Source: an uncultured Nitrososphaerales archaeon (GTDB lineage: Archaea > Thermoproteota > Nitrososphaeria > Nitrososphaerales > Nitrosocaldaceae). Taken from it: a stretch of DNA of 64,000 bases. Under the pieces are notes generated by a model. The model was not told the origin of the DNA and did no database searches. It saw only the letters and a list, made by a program, of their open reading frames with translations. A program made the translations under genes and the position numbers. The stretch covers positions 1 to 64,000 of the forward strand of contig CALHIV010000005.1 of NCBI GenBank assembly GCA_938030895.1, given 5' to 3'. Shown here one piece after another: positions 53,258 to 62,935 of this stretch (positions within the stretch are counted from its first letter, which is position 1; every line of letters begins with the position of its first letter).

Positions 53258-54736
53258 TTACCTTGTATTAAGCCTAAGCTTACTGAGTAGATCACTAATA
53301 GTATCAAGCCCTTTGCTTAGAAGCCTCTCATCCTCTCCGGCAGATATCCTTATGAACGTATCATAGCAACCGCCAAACCCGCTACCTGGAGCAACTGCAA
53401 CACCTCTCTCTAGCAGCGCATCTATGAAGGTATTCATATCACACTCTACATCTATCCTAGCAAAGACGTACATGGCTCCATCTGGCCTATAGAATGATAC
53501 TGGCATATCCTCTAGCCTTCTGCATATAAGATCAAGCCTTGACTTTATGATCTTTGCGTTACCCTTGATACTCTCTATGCTAGAGAGTGCAGCAAGTGCA
53601 GAGTACTGTATAGGTTCAGCAACGCATGTGAGCATCATGCTCTGTAACCTACTCATCTTATCCACAATCTGCCTAGATGGAGTAGCAGCATACCCTATCC
53701 TGAAGCCTGTCATAGATGGGCCCTTTGAGAATGATGATACCATTATGATGTTGTCATCTTTGTATGAGAGGATGCTACTGAACTCCTTGAATGCAAGATC
53801 AGCATAGACCTCATCGCTCAGTACCATTATACCTCTGCTCCTTGCAGTATCTACTATCGCATCTAGAGTACCCTTACCTATAATCTTCCCAGTAGGGTTG
53901 TTTGGATAGTTGAGGATCATCATCCTTGTACCAGTGTTTATTATGCTCTCAAGCCTCCCAACATCTATACCCCATCCATCCTCTAACATTGTACTAAACC
54001 TCCTTACCTTTGCTCCTATGAACTCAGCAATATCCATGTATGCAGGCCATGCTGGTTCTATAACCACGACCTCATCCCCAGGTCTTAGCATTGATAGCAT
54101 TGCAAGGTATACTGCAAACCTACCTCCAGGAGTAACTATTACCTCATCCTTGCTGAGTGATGCACCATATCTGGTATTGAGCATCCCAGCAATTGCAGAT
54201 CTCAACTCCTCTATGCCCTTACTCTCTGTGTAATGGTACCTTCCTCTATCAAGCGCATCTATGAGTGACTGCCTAACCTTGGATGGGATGCTAAGCCTTG
54301 GCTCACCTATCTCCATATGTATAACCTCTCTCCCAGTACGCTCAAGCATCTTTGCCTTAGAGAATACATCAACCGGTCTTACCTTCGATGCCTCCCTTAC
54401 TGCACCAATGCCAGTTAGTCCATAACCCTCTCCTGCCTTCCCTCTCTCCATCCCTTCGTACAGAGCCTCTTGTACCCTTGCTGACTCTGCAAACAACAGG
54501 TTGAGTATCCTGTTAACGAAGTTCCTATCAAGGGATAGTGTATCACACATACTTAGTATATGGCTCCTCAACTCATCCTCTGCCTTTGTATCCACTATCT
54601 CAAGGCCATACAATCTCTTCACCATACCTATACTCCTTGCTATATCCAACCTCTTGCTCAGTAACCTAACAAGATCCTCAGTGAGGCTCTTTATATCTGC
54701 CCTAAGTTCGTCAAGTTTATTGCTCATATCATTCAC
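53258..54736 (-). CDS. Fusion: chorismate mutase and aromatic/aspartate aminotransferase
   Basis: 492 residues; ATG 54727 is an alternative start. Residues 1-90 are an AroQ-type chorismate mutase (LDELRADIKSLTEDLVRLLSKRLDIARSIGMVK). Residues 115-490 are a class I aminotransferase with NYPNNPTG (276-283), DEVY (308-311) and SSFSKG with PLP Lys339. It would make prephenate from chorismate and transaminate prephenate or arylpyruvate. The start overlaps the aroC stop by 8 bp. Fused enzyme order suits channelling into tyrosine and phenylalanine. Confidence 0.92.
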   Translation of the reverse strand: MNDMSNKLDELRADIKSLTEDLVRLLSKRLDIARSIGMVKRLYGLEIVDTKAEDELRSHILSMCDTLSLDRNFVNRILNLLFAESARVQEALYEGMERGKAGEGYGLTGIGAVREASKVRPVDVFSKAKMLERTGREVIHMEIGEPRLSIPSKVRQSLIDALDRGRYHYTESKGIEELRSAIAGMLNTRYGASLSKDEVIVTPGGRFAVYLAMLSMLRPGDEVVVIEPAWPAYMDIAEFIGAKVRRFSTMLEDGWGIDVGRLESIINTGTRMMILNYPNNPTGKIIGKGTLDAIVDTARSRGIMVLSDEVYADLAFKEFSSILSYKDDNIIMVSSFSKGPSMTGFRIGYAATPSRQIVDKMSRLQSMMLTCVAEPIQYSALAALSSIESIKGNAKIIKSRLDLICRRLEDMPVSFYRPDGAMYVFARIDVECDMNTFIDALLERGVAVAPGSGFGGCYDTFIRISAGEDERLLSKGLDTISDLLSKLRLNTR

Positions 54737-55841
54737 TGCTCTTCAATACTGGACTTATCATCCCAGCCCTTATAGCATGGTCAGCAAGGATGAATGCAAC
54801 CATGGCCTCCACAACTGGTACAGCCCTAGGCACAACACATGGATCGTGTCTACCTGCAACAACGATCTCAGTGCTCTGCATACTCTCAAGATCTATAGTA
54901 CTCTGAGCCTTTGCTATCGATGATGCTGGCTTGAATGCAACCCTGAGTAGCAGTGGCATACCATTGCTGAGCCCTCCAAGTATACCTCCAGCGTTATTGC
55001 TGAGAGTAACCACCTTGCCATCCCTTACTGTATAGGGATCGTTATTCTCAGAGCCTCTCATCCTTGATCCATTGAAGCCGGATCCGAACTCAACACCCTT
55101 AACTGCTGGTATAGAGAATAATGCTCTACTCAGATCGGATTCTAGTGCACCAAATATTGGTTCTCCTAACCCTATAGGTAGGTTCAACGCAATACACTCT
55201 ACAACCCCTCCAAGCGAGTCACCATCATGTCTAGCCTTCAATATCTCTTCTCTCATCAACTCTGCAACTCTAGGGTCTGGACATCTGACATCATTGCTGT
55301 ATCTTAACCTCTTTGCATCAATGGACAGGTTTGGATCCATCCTTACCCCTCCTATCTCCAGCGTATATGCTATTATCTCTATCCCAAGGGTATATGCTAG
55401 TAACTTCTCTGCTACTGCTCCTCCCATCACCAATGCTGCAGTTAACCTTCCAGAGAACCTCCCTCCCCCTCTGTAATCGTTGTAGCCAGAGTACTTGACA
55501 TATGCTGGGTAATCAGCATGCCCCGGCCTAGGCTTGAACCTTATCTGATCATATGCCCTAGAATCCTGATCTTTATTCCAGATGAGCATGCATATAGGAG
55601 CACCAGTAGTATAGCCATTGAAGACTCCAGAGAGTATCTCAACCTTATCCTCCTCCTTCCTCTGGGTAGTAACTATCGACTGTCCAGGCCTCCTAAGATC
55701 CAACTTCCTCTGTATATCATCTTCCATTAAAGGGAGGCCAGCAGGACAGCCATCTACAACTACCCCTACACATCTACCATGGCTCTCCCCAAATGTTATC
55801 ATCATGAGACGCTCCCCTAATACATTGCCAAGCATATGCAA
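54729..55841 (-). CDS. aroC: Chorismate synthase
   Basis: 370 residues; ATG 55835 is also possible. It removes phosphate from EPSP using reduced FMN. TFGESHGRCVGVVVDGCPAGLPL, RPGQSIVTTQRKEEDKVEILSGVF, and RPGHADYPAYVKYSGYNDYRGGGRFSGR are all present, as is AGGILGGLSNGMPLLLRVAFKP. It starts a second block of the aromatic cluster, after the inserted methyltransferase. Confidence 0.96.
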   Translation of the reverse strand: MHMLGNVLGERLMMITFGESHGRCVGVVVDGCPAGLPLMEDDIQRKLDLRRPGQSIVTTQRKEEDKVEILSGVFNGYTTGAPICMLIWNKDQDSRAYDQIRFKPRPGHADYPAYVKYSGYNDYRGGGRFSGRLTAALVMGGAVAEKLLAYTLGIEIIAYTLEIGGVRMDPNLSIDAKRLRYSNDVRCPDPRVAELMREEILKARHDGDSLGGVVECIALNLPIGLGEPIFGALESDLSRALFSIPAVKGVEFGSGFNGSRMRGSENNDPYTVRDGKVVTLSNNAGGILGGLSNGMPLLLRVAFKPASSIAKAQSTIDLESMQSTEIVVAGRHDPCVVPRAVPVVEAMVAFILADHAIRAGMISPVLKSSE

Positions 55842-55917
55842 GCCTTATCTATATAGAGACATATATCTTTTAAAATCATAGTCTTACATTTAAAAGTAAG
55901 ATAGGCAAAGCAATGGC

Positions 55918-56634
55918 ATGTTCAGGTGTAGATCAAACAATATAGTAAAGATAGATGATGATAACATCATAATCTTTGATGACTTTTGTAACGTTGAACT
56001 TACTGAGAAGGCAGATATGATATTCAGCGATCCACCATTTGGCATAGACTTCAAGGCAAACATGACAACATACAATAGAAGTCCAGACGCACTATCATAT
56101 GTTGAGATAGCAAACAAGGAGTATCCAGAATTCATAAGGAGCCTTGTGGGATGGTGTTATAGGAACCTGAAGGATGATGGGAGTATGTGGCTCGTCTCAG
56201 GTTGGAATAACCTAAGGCATGTGCTTGACGCAGTTGAGGATACAGGCTTCATTACACTCAACCATGTGATATGGAAGTACCAGTTCGGTGTATTTACACG
56301 CAAGAGGTTTGTAACCTCTCACTACCATCTCCTACTACTTGTAAAGGATAAGTATAGGTATACTTTCAATAAGCCAGAGCATTATGCTGAGGATGTATGG
56401 ATGATAAAGAGACCATATCAGCGTGGTGAGGCTACCGCTGGTAACGAACTCCCAGATGAACTGGTTGAGAGATGCATCTATACATCATCTAACAAGGGCG
56501 ATCTTGTAGTTGATCCTGTGCTAGGTTCAGGAACAACGATGAAGGTATGCAGAAGGATGGGTAGGAGGTGTATAGGGATAGAGGTTAACCCTGCGCTTGA
56601 AACAAGGATAAGGAGGAAACTTTTGCATAATTAA
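55918..56634 (+). CDS. DNA methyltransferase, N6-adenine/N4-cytosine type, solitary
   Basis: 238 residues. SDPPFGIDF (catalytic DPPF) near residue 38 precedes VDPVLGSGTTMKVCRRMGRRCIGIEVNP (SAM-binding) near the C-terminus, the beta-class order. The middle ITLNHVIWKYQFGVFTRKRFVTSHYHLLLLVK is typical of the N4/N6 family. No restriction enzyme is adjacent. It sits inside the aro cluster on the opposite strand. A TATA-like CATTTAAAAG (55888-55897) gives a leaderless start. Confidence 0.9.
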   Translation: MFRCRSNNIVKIDDDNIIIFDDFCNVELTEKADMIFSDPPFGIDFKANMTTYNRSPDALSYVEIANKEYPEFIRSLVGWCYRNLKDDGSMWLVSGWNNLRHVLDAVEDTGFITLNHVIWKYQFGVFTRKRFVTSHYHLLLLVKDKYRYTFNKPEHYAEDVWMIKRPYQRGEATAGNELPDELVERCIYTSSNKGDLVVDPVLGSGTTMKVCRRMGRRCIGIEVNPALETRIRRKLLHN

Positions 56635-56671
56635 TTCTACAGTGAAAACGGAGGGTTACATCGTGCAAATA

Positions 56672-58012
56672 TTAGCCTATAACCTTTACATCAGCACCTA
56701 TACTTGCAAGATCATCTAGAAATGATGGATAGGATACATCAACACTACTAACCCCTCTAACCACTGAATGCTCAGTGAGCATCGATGCTATGCATAGTAC
56801 CATGAATAGTCTATGATCATCATAGGACTCAAGTACAGCATTACTGAGGGTCTTTGGAGGGATTATTACAAGACCATCATCCATCTCTTTTACAACTGCT
56901 CCAAACTTGCTCAACTCTCTAGCAAGGTTTGCTATCCTATCAGTCTCCTTGAATCTTGCATGTGCAACACCCCTTATCTCAACGCTCCCCTTACTCTTTA
57001 ATGCAAGTACAGCAACCACAGGTAGAAGGTCTGGGGTATCAGCAAGGTTGAATGAACCACCATCCAATCTGCTCTCCTCAACATGCACCATGCCCCTTCC
57101 AGTATCAACATGTATACTTGCACCCATATCCCTGAGTATATCAACTATCCTTGAGTCTCCCTGAGGTAGTGTAAAGTCAAGGCCCTCGACCCTAACGCTC
57201 CCAGCGAGGGCACCAGCAGCAAGCATTATCGCAGCACTGGAGAAGTCCCCAGGTACAGTAAAGTTAGCATGCTTGTACTCTTGCCTTGCTATGCTGTATT
57301 GCCTGTAATCATAGTTATCAACAACCGCTGAGAATATCTTCATTGTTGCTATGGTTGAGTCTATGTATGGCTTTGATACCTGCTCCCCTCCAACACTCAA
57401 CTCCACATCATGCCTTGCATACACAGATGGTATGAGTAGGGCAGAGATGAACTGGCTAGATATGCTTCCAGTTATCCTTGCATAACCTCCCTCAATACCA
57501 TTCCCATTGACTAGCAGTGGAGGCGTACCATCTGCAAGTGATCTGCATTGCACTCCTAACTGCTTTAATGCATCAAGCAATGGCTGCATGGGCCTCCTAT
57601 TAAGGCTAGAGTCACCATAGAGTAACGTGCTCCCTTCCTTAACAAGCGCTGATATGGCAGCAAGGATCCTTATGGTTGTACCAGAGTTCTCTGCATCTAT
57701 CTCCCTGTAGCCAATGCTGAACTCCCTTCTACCATGGATAATCAATATCCTCCCTCTCTTACCACTACTATTACCCTTGCTAATCCCCTCCTCATCTTCA
57801 TCATCTACAACCTCTATATACGAACCAAGTACCCTACAACCATGTATTGTAGCATTAGTATCCCTAGCAAGGAGCGCATTCCTAACTATAGATGCTTTAC
57901 CATCATCCACAAGGGAAGAGATCACGATCGCTCTATGTGTATAGCTCTTGCTTGGAGGGCAGAGTATACTTCCATCTATCCTTGAGCGTCTAACCTCAAC
58001 GCTATCCCTCAA
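56672..58012 (-). CDS. aroA: 3-phosphoshikimate 1-carboxyvinyltransferase (EPSP synthase)
   Basis: 446 residues. SILCPPSKSYTHRAIVISSL, AENSGTTIRILAAIS, LNRRPMQPLLDAL, and VPGDFSSAAIMLAAGAL are EPSP synthase motifs, followed by the RFKETDRIANLARELSKFG loop and the SYDDHRLFM terminal motif. A Glu/Gly-rich insertion lies at about 60-72. The start overlaps aroK by 11 bp. Its 3' end faces the methyltransferase across a 37-bp gap. Confidence 0.95.
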   Translation of the reverse strand: MRDSVEVRRSRIDGSILCPPSKSYTHRAIVISSLVDDGKASIVRNALLARDTNATIHGCRVLGSYIEVVDDEDEEGISKGNSSGKRGRILIIHGRREFSIGYREIDAENSGTTIRILAAISALVKEGSTLLYGDSSLNRRPMQPLLDALKQLGVQCRSLADGTPPLLVNGNGIEGGYARITGSISSQFISALLIPSVYARHDVELSVGGEQVSKPYIDSTIATMKIFSAVVDNYDYRQYSIARQEYKHANFTVPGDFSSAAIMLAAGALAGSVRVEGLDFTLPQGDSRIVDILRDMGASIHVDTGRGMVHVEESRLDGGSFNLADTPDLLPVVAVLALKSKGSVEIRGVAHARFKETDRIANLARELSKFGAVVKEMDDGLVIIPPKTLSNAVLESYDDHRLFMVLCIASMLTEHSVVRGVSSVDVSYPSFLDDLASIGADVKVIG

Positions 58013-58922
58013 CTATGCTCACCATCGCCTTCTCATTACTTGCTCTACTCCTTATAACCTCTCCGTAGTTCTGCCATGAAGATGCTATATCACTAGCCTT
58101 CTTCTCGCTATCGGTGATAGCAGTAACTGCAGGGCCATTACCGCTGATCCCTGCTGCTAGGGCACCATTCTCAAGAGCCTCCAGAACAAGATGATACGGG
58201 ATCGATAGTAGAGATGATACTAGCAAACCGTTAAGCACCATAGCATCCCAGTACCTCCCATCCTCTGCTAACCTTACAGCATGGTTGAAGTGCTCTACAA
58301 GTAGAGGCTGCCTAAGCTTCATGGGATCGCTCCTCTTTATCCCCATTGGAAGGAGTATCACAACATTGATGCCCTCATCAACCTTCTCATACTTGAGTAT
58401 CCTCCTCGCATAGTTATCTGTAACGAATATGCCACCAAAGTAGCATGCACATGCATCATCGAACGCCCCAGTTATGCTGACCTTGCTCTCTATAGATGCT
58501 GATACTGCATCACCTATGATATGAATATCTCTAGCAGTTATCCCATCATAGCCATGACTATCATCGTGAGCATCAACTAGCCTATGGCATGCAAGCGCTA
58601 TAGCATTTGAGAGAGCACTAGAACTCTTGAGACCATAGCCCACAGGTATCCTCGACCTTATCTCTATATCGATATCCTTACTCTTGAGTATACCATATGG
58701 TATGATCCTCTTGATTATGTTATGAACAAAGTCTGTACTCCCTGTATTCACTGTTATTATACCGCTCCCACCATCTCTCATGCTAACATTGACACTCATC
58801 CCTAACCCTATACCAAGGGTCGAGCCCTTGCAGGTTGGTATCGCATTGACTATGGATATTGCACCATGCATCTTCACTATCGCAATCTTAGTCTTGCGAC
58901 CTTTACTATCATACATGCTCAT
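58002..58922 (-). CDS. aroK: Archaeal shikimate kinase (GHMP type)
   Basis: 306 residues. The phosphate-binding motif is RIPVGYGLKSSSALSNAIALA. AAISGNGPAVTAITD is the third GHMP motif. It is unrelated to bacterial AroK. It lies 5 bp after aroE and overlaps aroA, so the three are co-translated. Confidence 0.93.
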   Translation of the reverse strand: MSMYDSKGRKTKIAIVKMHGAISIVNAIPTCKGSTLGIGLGMSVNVSMRDGGSGIITVNTGSTDFVHNIIKRIIPYGILKSKDIDIEIRSRIPVGYGLKSSSALSNAIALACHRLVDAHDDSHGYDGITARDIHIIGDAVSASIESKVSITGAFDDACACYFGGIFVTDNYARRILKYEKVDEGINVVILLPMGIKRSDPMKLRQPLLVEHFNHAVRLAEDGRYWDAMVLNGLLVSSLLSIPYHLVLEALENGALAAGISGNGPAVTAITDSEKKASDIASSWQNYGEVIRSRASNEKAMVSIVEG

Positions 58923-58927
58923 GTTAA

Positions 58928-59872
58928 CTACCCCAACAAGTATGATAGTACAGCCCTTTGCATGACATCCCTAGGCGCATCTATACCAAGCCAGATATCC
59001 AGAGCCTTTGCTCCCTGCTCCACGAGCATCTCATAGCCATGGATAACAGTAGCATTTGCCTTCATCGCATTCCTTATCAACCTAGTCTCCATAGGCTTGT
59101 AGACCAGATCATATACTATACTATCACCATCTATATCACTGCTATCTAGTATGCTAAAATCCTCATACCCATGATAGCCATGCATGCCTAGTGGTGTAGC
59201 GTTGACTATGAGATGGCATCCCTTGGAGTAGATCTTTGCATGCTCCAGTTCTACTACCCTGCACTCTACCCCAGCACTCACTGCCATCTCATAGAGTGCT
59301 CTTACCCTACCATCATCAACCCTCCTGCTAGCGATCACTACCTTACCAATATGCTCATCGATCAGTGCTACCAACACTGCTCTAGCAGCACCACCAGCAC
59401 CTATGATCATCACATCCTTACCATTCAACGCTATACCTCTCTTCCTCAATGGCTGGATGAAGCCATATACATCAGTGTTGTAGCCCTTCAGCATCGAGCC
59501 ATCAACCTTCACGGTGTTTGCTGCGTTAACCCTTCTACATAGAGGGTCTAGGTGATCTAGCATATCCATTATCCTTATCTTGTGTGGTATAGTCACGTTG
59601 AAGCCCAGTGCCTTGCTCCTTAGCACCTCAAGCATGCTACTCAACTCATGCTCCCTAACCCTCATAGCAATATACCTGTAACTAAGCCCTAGGGAAGAGA
59701 ATACAGCATTATGCATAGCTGGGGATAGGGAGTGCTCTATAGGGTCTCCTATGACACAGAAGATCTTACCATCCCCACTATCACTGCCTACACTACCATC
59801 TTTATTGTAACTCTCACCTGCCTCTATCCTACATGATGGATAGAATCTATTTCCCATCTCAACCCCTCTCAT
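58928..59872 (-). CDS. aroE: Shikimate dehydrogenase
   Basis: 314 residues. VIGDPIEHSLSPAMHNAVFSSLG, GFNVTIPHKIRIMDMLD (Lys catalytic), GYNTDVYGFIQPLR and the Rossmann loop IIGAGGAARAVLVALI are typical. A 35-residue low-complexity N-terminus (GESYNKDGSVGSDSGDG) precedes the domain; the true start may be internal. It directly abuts aroD. Confidence 0.94.
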   Translation of the reverse strand: MRGVEMGNRFYPSCRIEAGESYNKDGSVGSDSGDGKIFCVIGDPIEHSLSPAMHNAVFSSLGLSYRYIAMRVREHELSSMLEVLRSKALGFNVTIPHKIRIMDMLDHLDPLCRRVNAANTVKVDGSMLKGYNTDVYGFIQPLRKRGIALNGKDVMIIGAGGAARAVLVALIDEHIGKVVIASRRVDDGRVRALYEMAVSAGVECRVVELEHAKIYSKGCHLIVNATPLGMHGYHGYEDFSILDSSDIDGDSIVYDLVYKPMETRLIRNAMKANATVIHGYEMLVEQGAKALDIWLGIDAPRDVMQRAVLSYLLG

Positions 59873-60643
59873 CTAATCTATAGTGCTATGCAGTACAGAG
59901 TCTATGAGTCCTGTAACCATATTTATGGTATCCCTATCATTCCTGATGCTTCTTGTGTAGCCCATCTCATGCATGACCCTGTATACCCTCCTCATCTGTG
60001 CTATGGTGAGTTGTGATGGTGCTAGAGGTTCATCTAGAGCAGCGTATGTGAATGGTGCACCCAGCATAGTGCATAGTACTCTCGATGCAAGCCCATACTT
60101 GCCCATACAGAATGCTACAAGTTGGATATCCTTACCCTTTGCAATATCGTAGAGGGCTAGTATGATCCCATTATCCTCTATCCTCTCTGCCATGGTCACT
60201 ATCTTAACGCTCCTACTATACTCTAACATCCCATCCATTATCTCAGCAAGCCTATTAATGCTCGGGGTGTGGTTGAAGTCATGATAGGATATGAGCAGAT
60301 CGGAGTTGAGCGCTCTAAGATGATAATAGAGTTCCTCATCCTTTATTGCCTTATACTCAATATCTAAGAGCATTGGTCTGAACGAGGCTAGCCTCTTCAA
60401 TACTATAAGCCTATCAGCCTCACTCCCATTAAAGAATCCGCCCTCATCCCTGCTCCTACATGTGAAGATCATCCTATCCCTATACTCCATAACAGTATAC
60501 AGTAGATCGTTTATAGCATCCTTGCTAGAGTAATCGAACCTAACCTCTACCATATCGGAGCCTTCATTGAACGCCCTTGCAATATCCTCTGCAAGACCCA
60601 TCTTATCCCTTGCTGGTATACTCGTACATATCTTACTCTTCAT
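59873..60643 (-). CDS. aroD: 3-dehydroquinate dehydratase, type I
   Basis: 256 residues. The Schiff-base Lys is in SVKIVTMAE, and MVEVRFDY, IFTCRSRDEGG and LISYHDFNHTP are conserved type I motifs. A TATA-like ATATAAAGG (60672-60682 region) lies upstream, so the aroD-aroE-aroK-aroA block may have its own promoter in the 101-bp gap behind aroB'. Confidence 0.94.
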   Translation of the reverse strand: MKSKICTSIPARDKMGLAEDIARAFNEGSDMVEVRFDYSSKDAINDLLYTVMEYRDRMIFTCRSRDEGGFFNGSEADRLIVLKRLASFRPMLLDIEYKAIKDEELYYHLRALNSDLLISYHDFNHTPSINRLAEIMDGMLEYSRSVKIVTMAERIEDNGIILALYDIAKGKDIQLVAFCMGKYGLASRVLCTMLGAPFTYAALDEPLAPSQLTIAQMRRVYRVMHEMGYTRSIRNDRDTINMVTGLIDSVLHSTID

Positions 60644-60744
60644 TCCACACTACCATCATATACATAACAACATCACCATATAAAGGATAGATATAGTTGT
60701 GGTAATAATGTGGTGTGAATCAACAGAACATAAGGTAAATCATT

Positions 60745-61830
60745 CTACTTCTCGAGGATGAACTCATCCACCTCTATGCCAAAGTGTCTACCCTTGCTAC
60801 CCTTTGCATATACCAGTACCTCATCCCCAACCTTCATATCTGTGACTGCGATAAGCCTACAGTCTCTGCCTATGAACCTTATCGTCTCTGCATTCTGCAC
60901 TATTATGCTACCCTCTTCCTTCACACCATCGATATCAACCTCAGCCTTAACAAGCCTCATGGGCCTCGTCTCTATCTTGACCCTTCCTACAACTACATTC
61001 CTAGCCTTCCCATCCTTATCTACTATGAGCACCTCATCCCCAGCCTCCAACTCTGAGAGGTACTTTGTCCTGCCATCTGGCATCAGTGTATAGCAGTGTA
61101 CTGCTCCAGCATTGACCCTGAACGGTCTTGGGGATGTGAACTCAGAGCCTATAGCCTCATTATGCATGAGGAACATGAAGTTTGCCCTACTCCCTATGAG
61201 CATACCCTCTCCAACCTTCAGCATAGACGCTGTATCAACGCATACCCTCTCCCCTATACCAGAGTCCCTAACATCCTTAACTATGGCATACCTTAACCTG
61301 AACTCCTTGCTCTGCATGTAGACTAGGCTCTGTTTAACACTCGCTATATCACTAGTCTCTAGAACGACACCATCAACACCAAGTTGGAGTACGTTGAACA
61401 GTGTCCTAACCTCCCCAGCATCCCTTGCATATGCGAATATCTTTGTATCCATACCCTGTAACTTTGCTATTATATTCTCTAGGGGTATTATCCTCCAGTC
61501 ATCGGCATCTACAAGCACAAAATCAGCATTGCTCTTTGCAGCATCAACTATGGTATCCTCATCACTCTTGCCCCTTATCTTGATGAGTAGGCCAGCACTC
61601 TCCCCATTGCTCTTCCTCTTGATGAGTTCATCCATGCTTGAGCATATCTTCATATCTGCAGAATCGCTCTCATGGATTGTTATGAAGCCATCCAATGATA
61701 TAGGCGAGGATGGGTCTATGTAGATGTACCTTATACCCTCATCCTTCAGTTGGGTTAGTAATTGCTCTAGATTAGAGCCTATAGGCTTGACTATTAGAGA
61801 CTTACCCTTGCCAATGTATCTGCCTATCAT
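60745..61830 (-). CDS. aroB': 3-dehydroquinate synthase II (AroB')
   Basis: 361 residues. This archaeal enzyme converts the AroA' product to dehydroquinate with NAD. VCVDTASMLKVGEGMLIGSRANFMFLMHNEAIGSEFTSPRPFRVNAGAVHCYTL is the conserved core. It abuts aroA' with no gap. Confidence 0.95.
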   Translation of the reverse strand: MIGRYIGKGKSLIVKPIGSNLEQLLTQLKDEGIRYIYIDPSSPISLDGFITIHESDSADMKICSSMDELIKRKSNGESAGLLIKIRGKSDEDTIVDAAKSNADFVLVDADDWRIIPLENIIAKLQGMDTKIFAYARDAGEVRTLFNVLQLGVDGVVLETSDIASVKQSLVYMQSKEFRLRYAIVKDVRDSGIGERVCVDTASMLKVGEGMLIGSRANFMFLMHNEAIGSEFTSPRPFRVNAGAVHCYTLMPDGRTKYLSELEAGDEVLIVDKDGKARNVVVGRVKIETRPMRLVKAEVDIDGVKEEGSIIVQNAETIRFIGRDCRLIAVTDMKVGDEVLVYAKGSKGRHFGIEVDEFILEK

Positions 61831-62616
61831 TCATCCACCAACCTCCTTAAGCGCCTCCTTGATGCTTGCATTCTCAAATATTATGCTTGCTAGAGCCTTT
61901 ATCATTGCTGGAGGATCCCTATGCTGGAATATATTCCTTCCAAATGTAACACCTATAGCCCCAGCCTCCATTGCTCCTTTGGTCATCTCTAACACCTCCT
62001 CATCGCTACTTGCCTTTGGGCCTCCTGCTATCACTATAGGTACAGGGCATCCCTTGACTACCCTCCTGAAACTATCTGGATCCCCAGTATATACAGTCTT
62101 CACTATATCTGCACCGGCCTCAGCACCAACCCTTGCTGTATGTGCAACCACCTCTGGATCATGTGGGTTCTTTATATTCTCGCCTCTAGGATACATCATT
62201 GCTATGAATGGCATATTCCACTCTATACACTCGCTTGCTACTTGCCCTAGCTTGATGAGCATCTCAGGCTCCTCCTTGGAGCCTATGTTTATGTGAACCG
62301 ATACACCATCTGCACCAAGCCTCACAGCATCCTTAACGCTACCCATGAGTACCTTCCTGTTTGGTGCAGGGCCTAGGCTTGTGCTACCCGAGAGATGGAT
62401 TATCACACCAACCCTGCTCGGTCTAGGCATGCTCTTCAGTATACCCTTGTTGACGAGCACACTGGTGAGCCCAGAATCCTCACACCTATATATCATGCTA
62501 TGGATATCATCTATCCCTGCTATAGGACCTGAGGAGATACCATGATCCATGGGGATGCAGAGCATCTTACCATCCCTAAGTATCCTGCTTAGTCTAACCT
62601 CCCTCCCAGTAACCAT
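61831..62616 (-). CDS. aroA': 2-amino-3,7-dideoxy-D-threo-hept-6-ulosonate synthase (AroA')
   Basis: 261 residues, class I aldolase family. It starts the archaeal shikimate route from aspartate semialdehyde and a 6-deoxy-5-ketofructose phosphate. IPMDHGISSGPIAGIDD, NIGSKEEPEML, and GADIVKTVYTGDPD with the Schiff-base Lys are clear. The TATA element (62636-62648) is 26-28 bp before the ATG. Confidence 0.95.
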   Translation of the reverse strand: MVTGREVRLSRILRDGKMLCIPMDHGISSGPIAGIDDIHSMIYRCEDSGLTSVLVNKGILKSMPRPSRVGVIIHLSGSTSLGPAPNRKVLMGSVKDAVRLGADGVSVHINIGSKEEPEMLIKLGQVASECIEWNMPFIAMMYPRGENIKNPHDPEVVAHTARVGAEAGADIVKTVYTGDPDSFRRVVKGCPVPIVIAGGPKASSDEEVLEMTKGAMEAGAIGVTFGRNIFQHRDPPAMIKALASIIFENASIKEALKEVGG

Positions 62617-62635
62617 AGGGAAGAAAGAAAATGAA

Positions 62636-62648
62636 CCTATTTAAAAAA
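62636..62648 (-). promoter_or_regulatory. TATA element for the aro cluster
   Basis: CTTTTTTAAATAGG-like sequence on the minus strand, centred about 26-28 bp before the aroA' ATG. Leaderless transcription inferred. Confidence 0.6.
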
Positions 62649-62706
62649 GTTGTTAAAGTATATCTTGTGTTGAGTTATGATTGCTCTATCCACACAAAGT
62701 TGTAAC

Positions 62707-62922
62707 CTAAGATACGATCTCTGCTGTAGCGAACCTGTTTGCAACGTTGGATATCCTTATCTTATACTCCTTCCCTATCTCTGCGCCCTGTACAAATATC
62801 ACAAAACCCTTGATCCTTGCAACACCATCGCCCTTCCTACTCATCTCATCTATCCTTACTGTGTACTCCTGTCCCTTCTCGACTGGCTTAGGTCTTATAT
62901 CGAAGCCTGTATTTCTTTTCGT
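62707..62922 (-). CDS. TRAM-domain RNA-binding protein, probable ACG start
   Basis: 71 residues if ACG 62922-62920 is the start. The TRAM fold is clear: KPVEKGQEYTVRIDEMSRKGDGVARIKGFVIF, then AEIGKEYKIRISNVANRFATAEIV. An in-frame TAA lies two codons upstream of the ACG, and no ATG, GTG or TTG lies between it and the domain. GGAGGTG (62935-62929) stands 6 bp before the ACG. A TATA element at 62956-62966 puts transcription start near 62936. Archaeal TRAM proteins act as RNA chaperones, often cold-induced. A frameshift in AAAAGAAAT is the alternative. Confidence 0.75.
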   Translation of the reverse strand, partial: TKRNTGFDIRPKPVEKGQEYTVRIDEMSRKGDGVARIKGFVIFVQGAEIGKEYKIRISNVANRFATAEIVS

Positions 62923-62928
62923 ACGTTA

Positions 62929-62935
62929 CACCTCC
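62929..62935 (-). promoter_or_regulatory. Shine-Dalgarno GGAGGTG before the TRAM ACG
   Basis: Strong SD with 6-nt spacing to ACG. It is the main reason for placing the start there. Confidence 0.6.

Noticed and set aside
55918-56634. A full restriction-modification or defence system around the methyltransferase
   Set aside because: Both neighbours are aromatic biosynthesis genes; no nuclease, specificity subunit or helicase is present.
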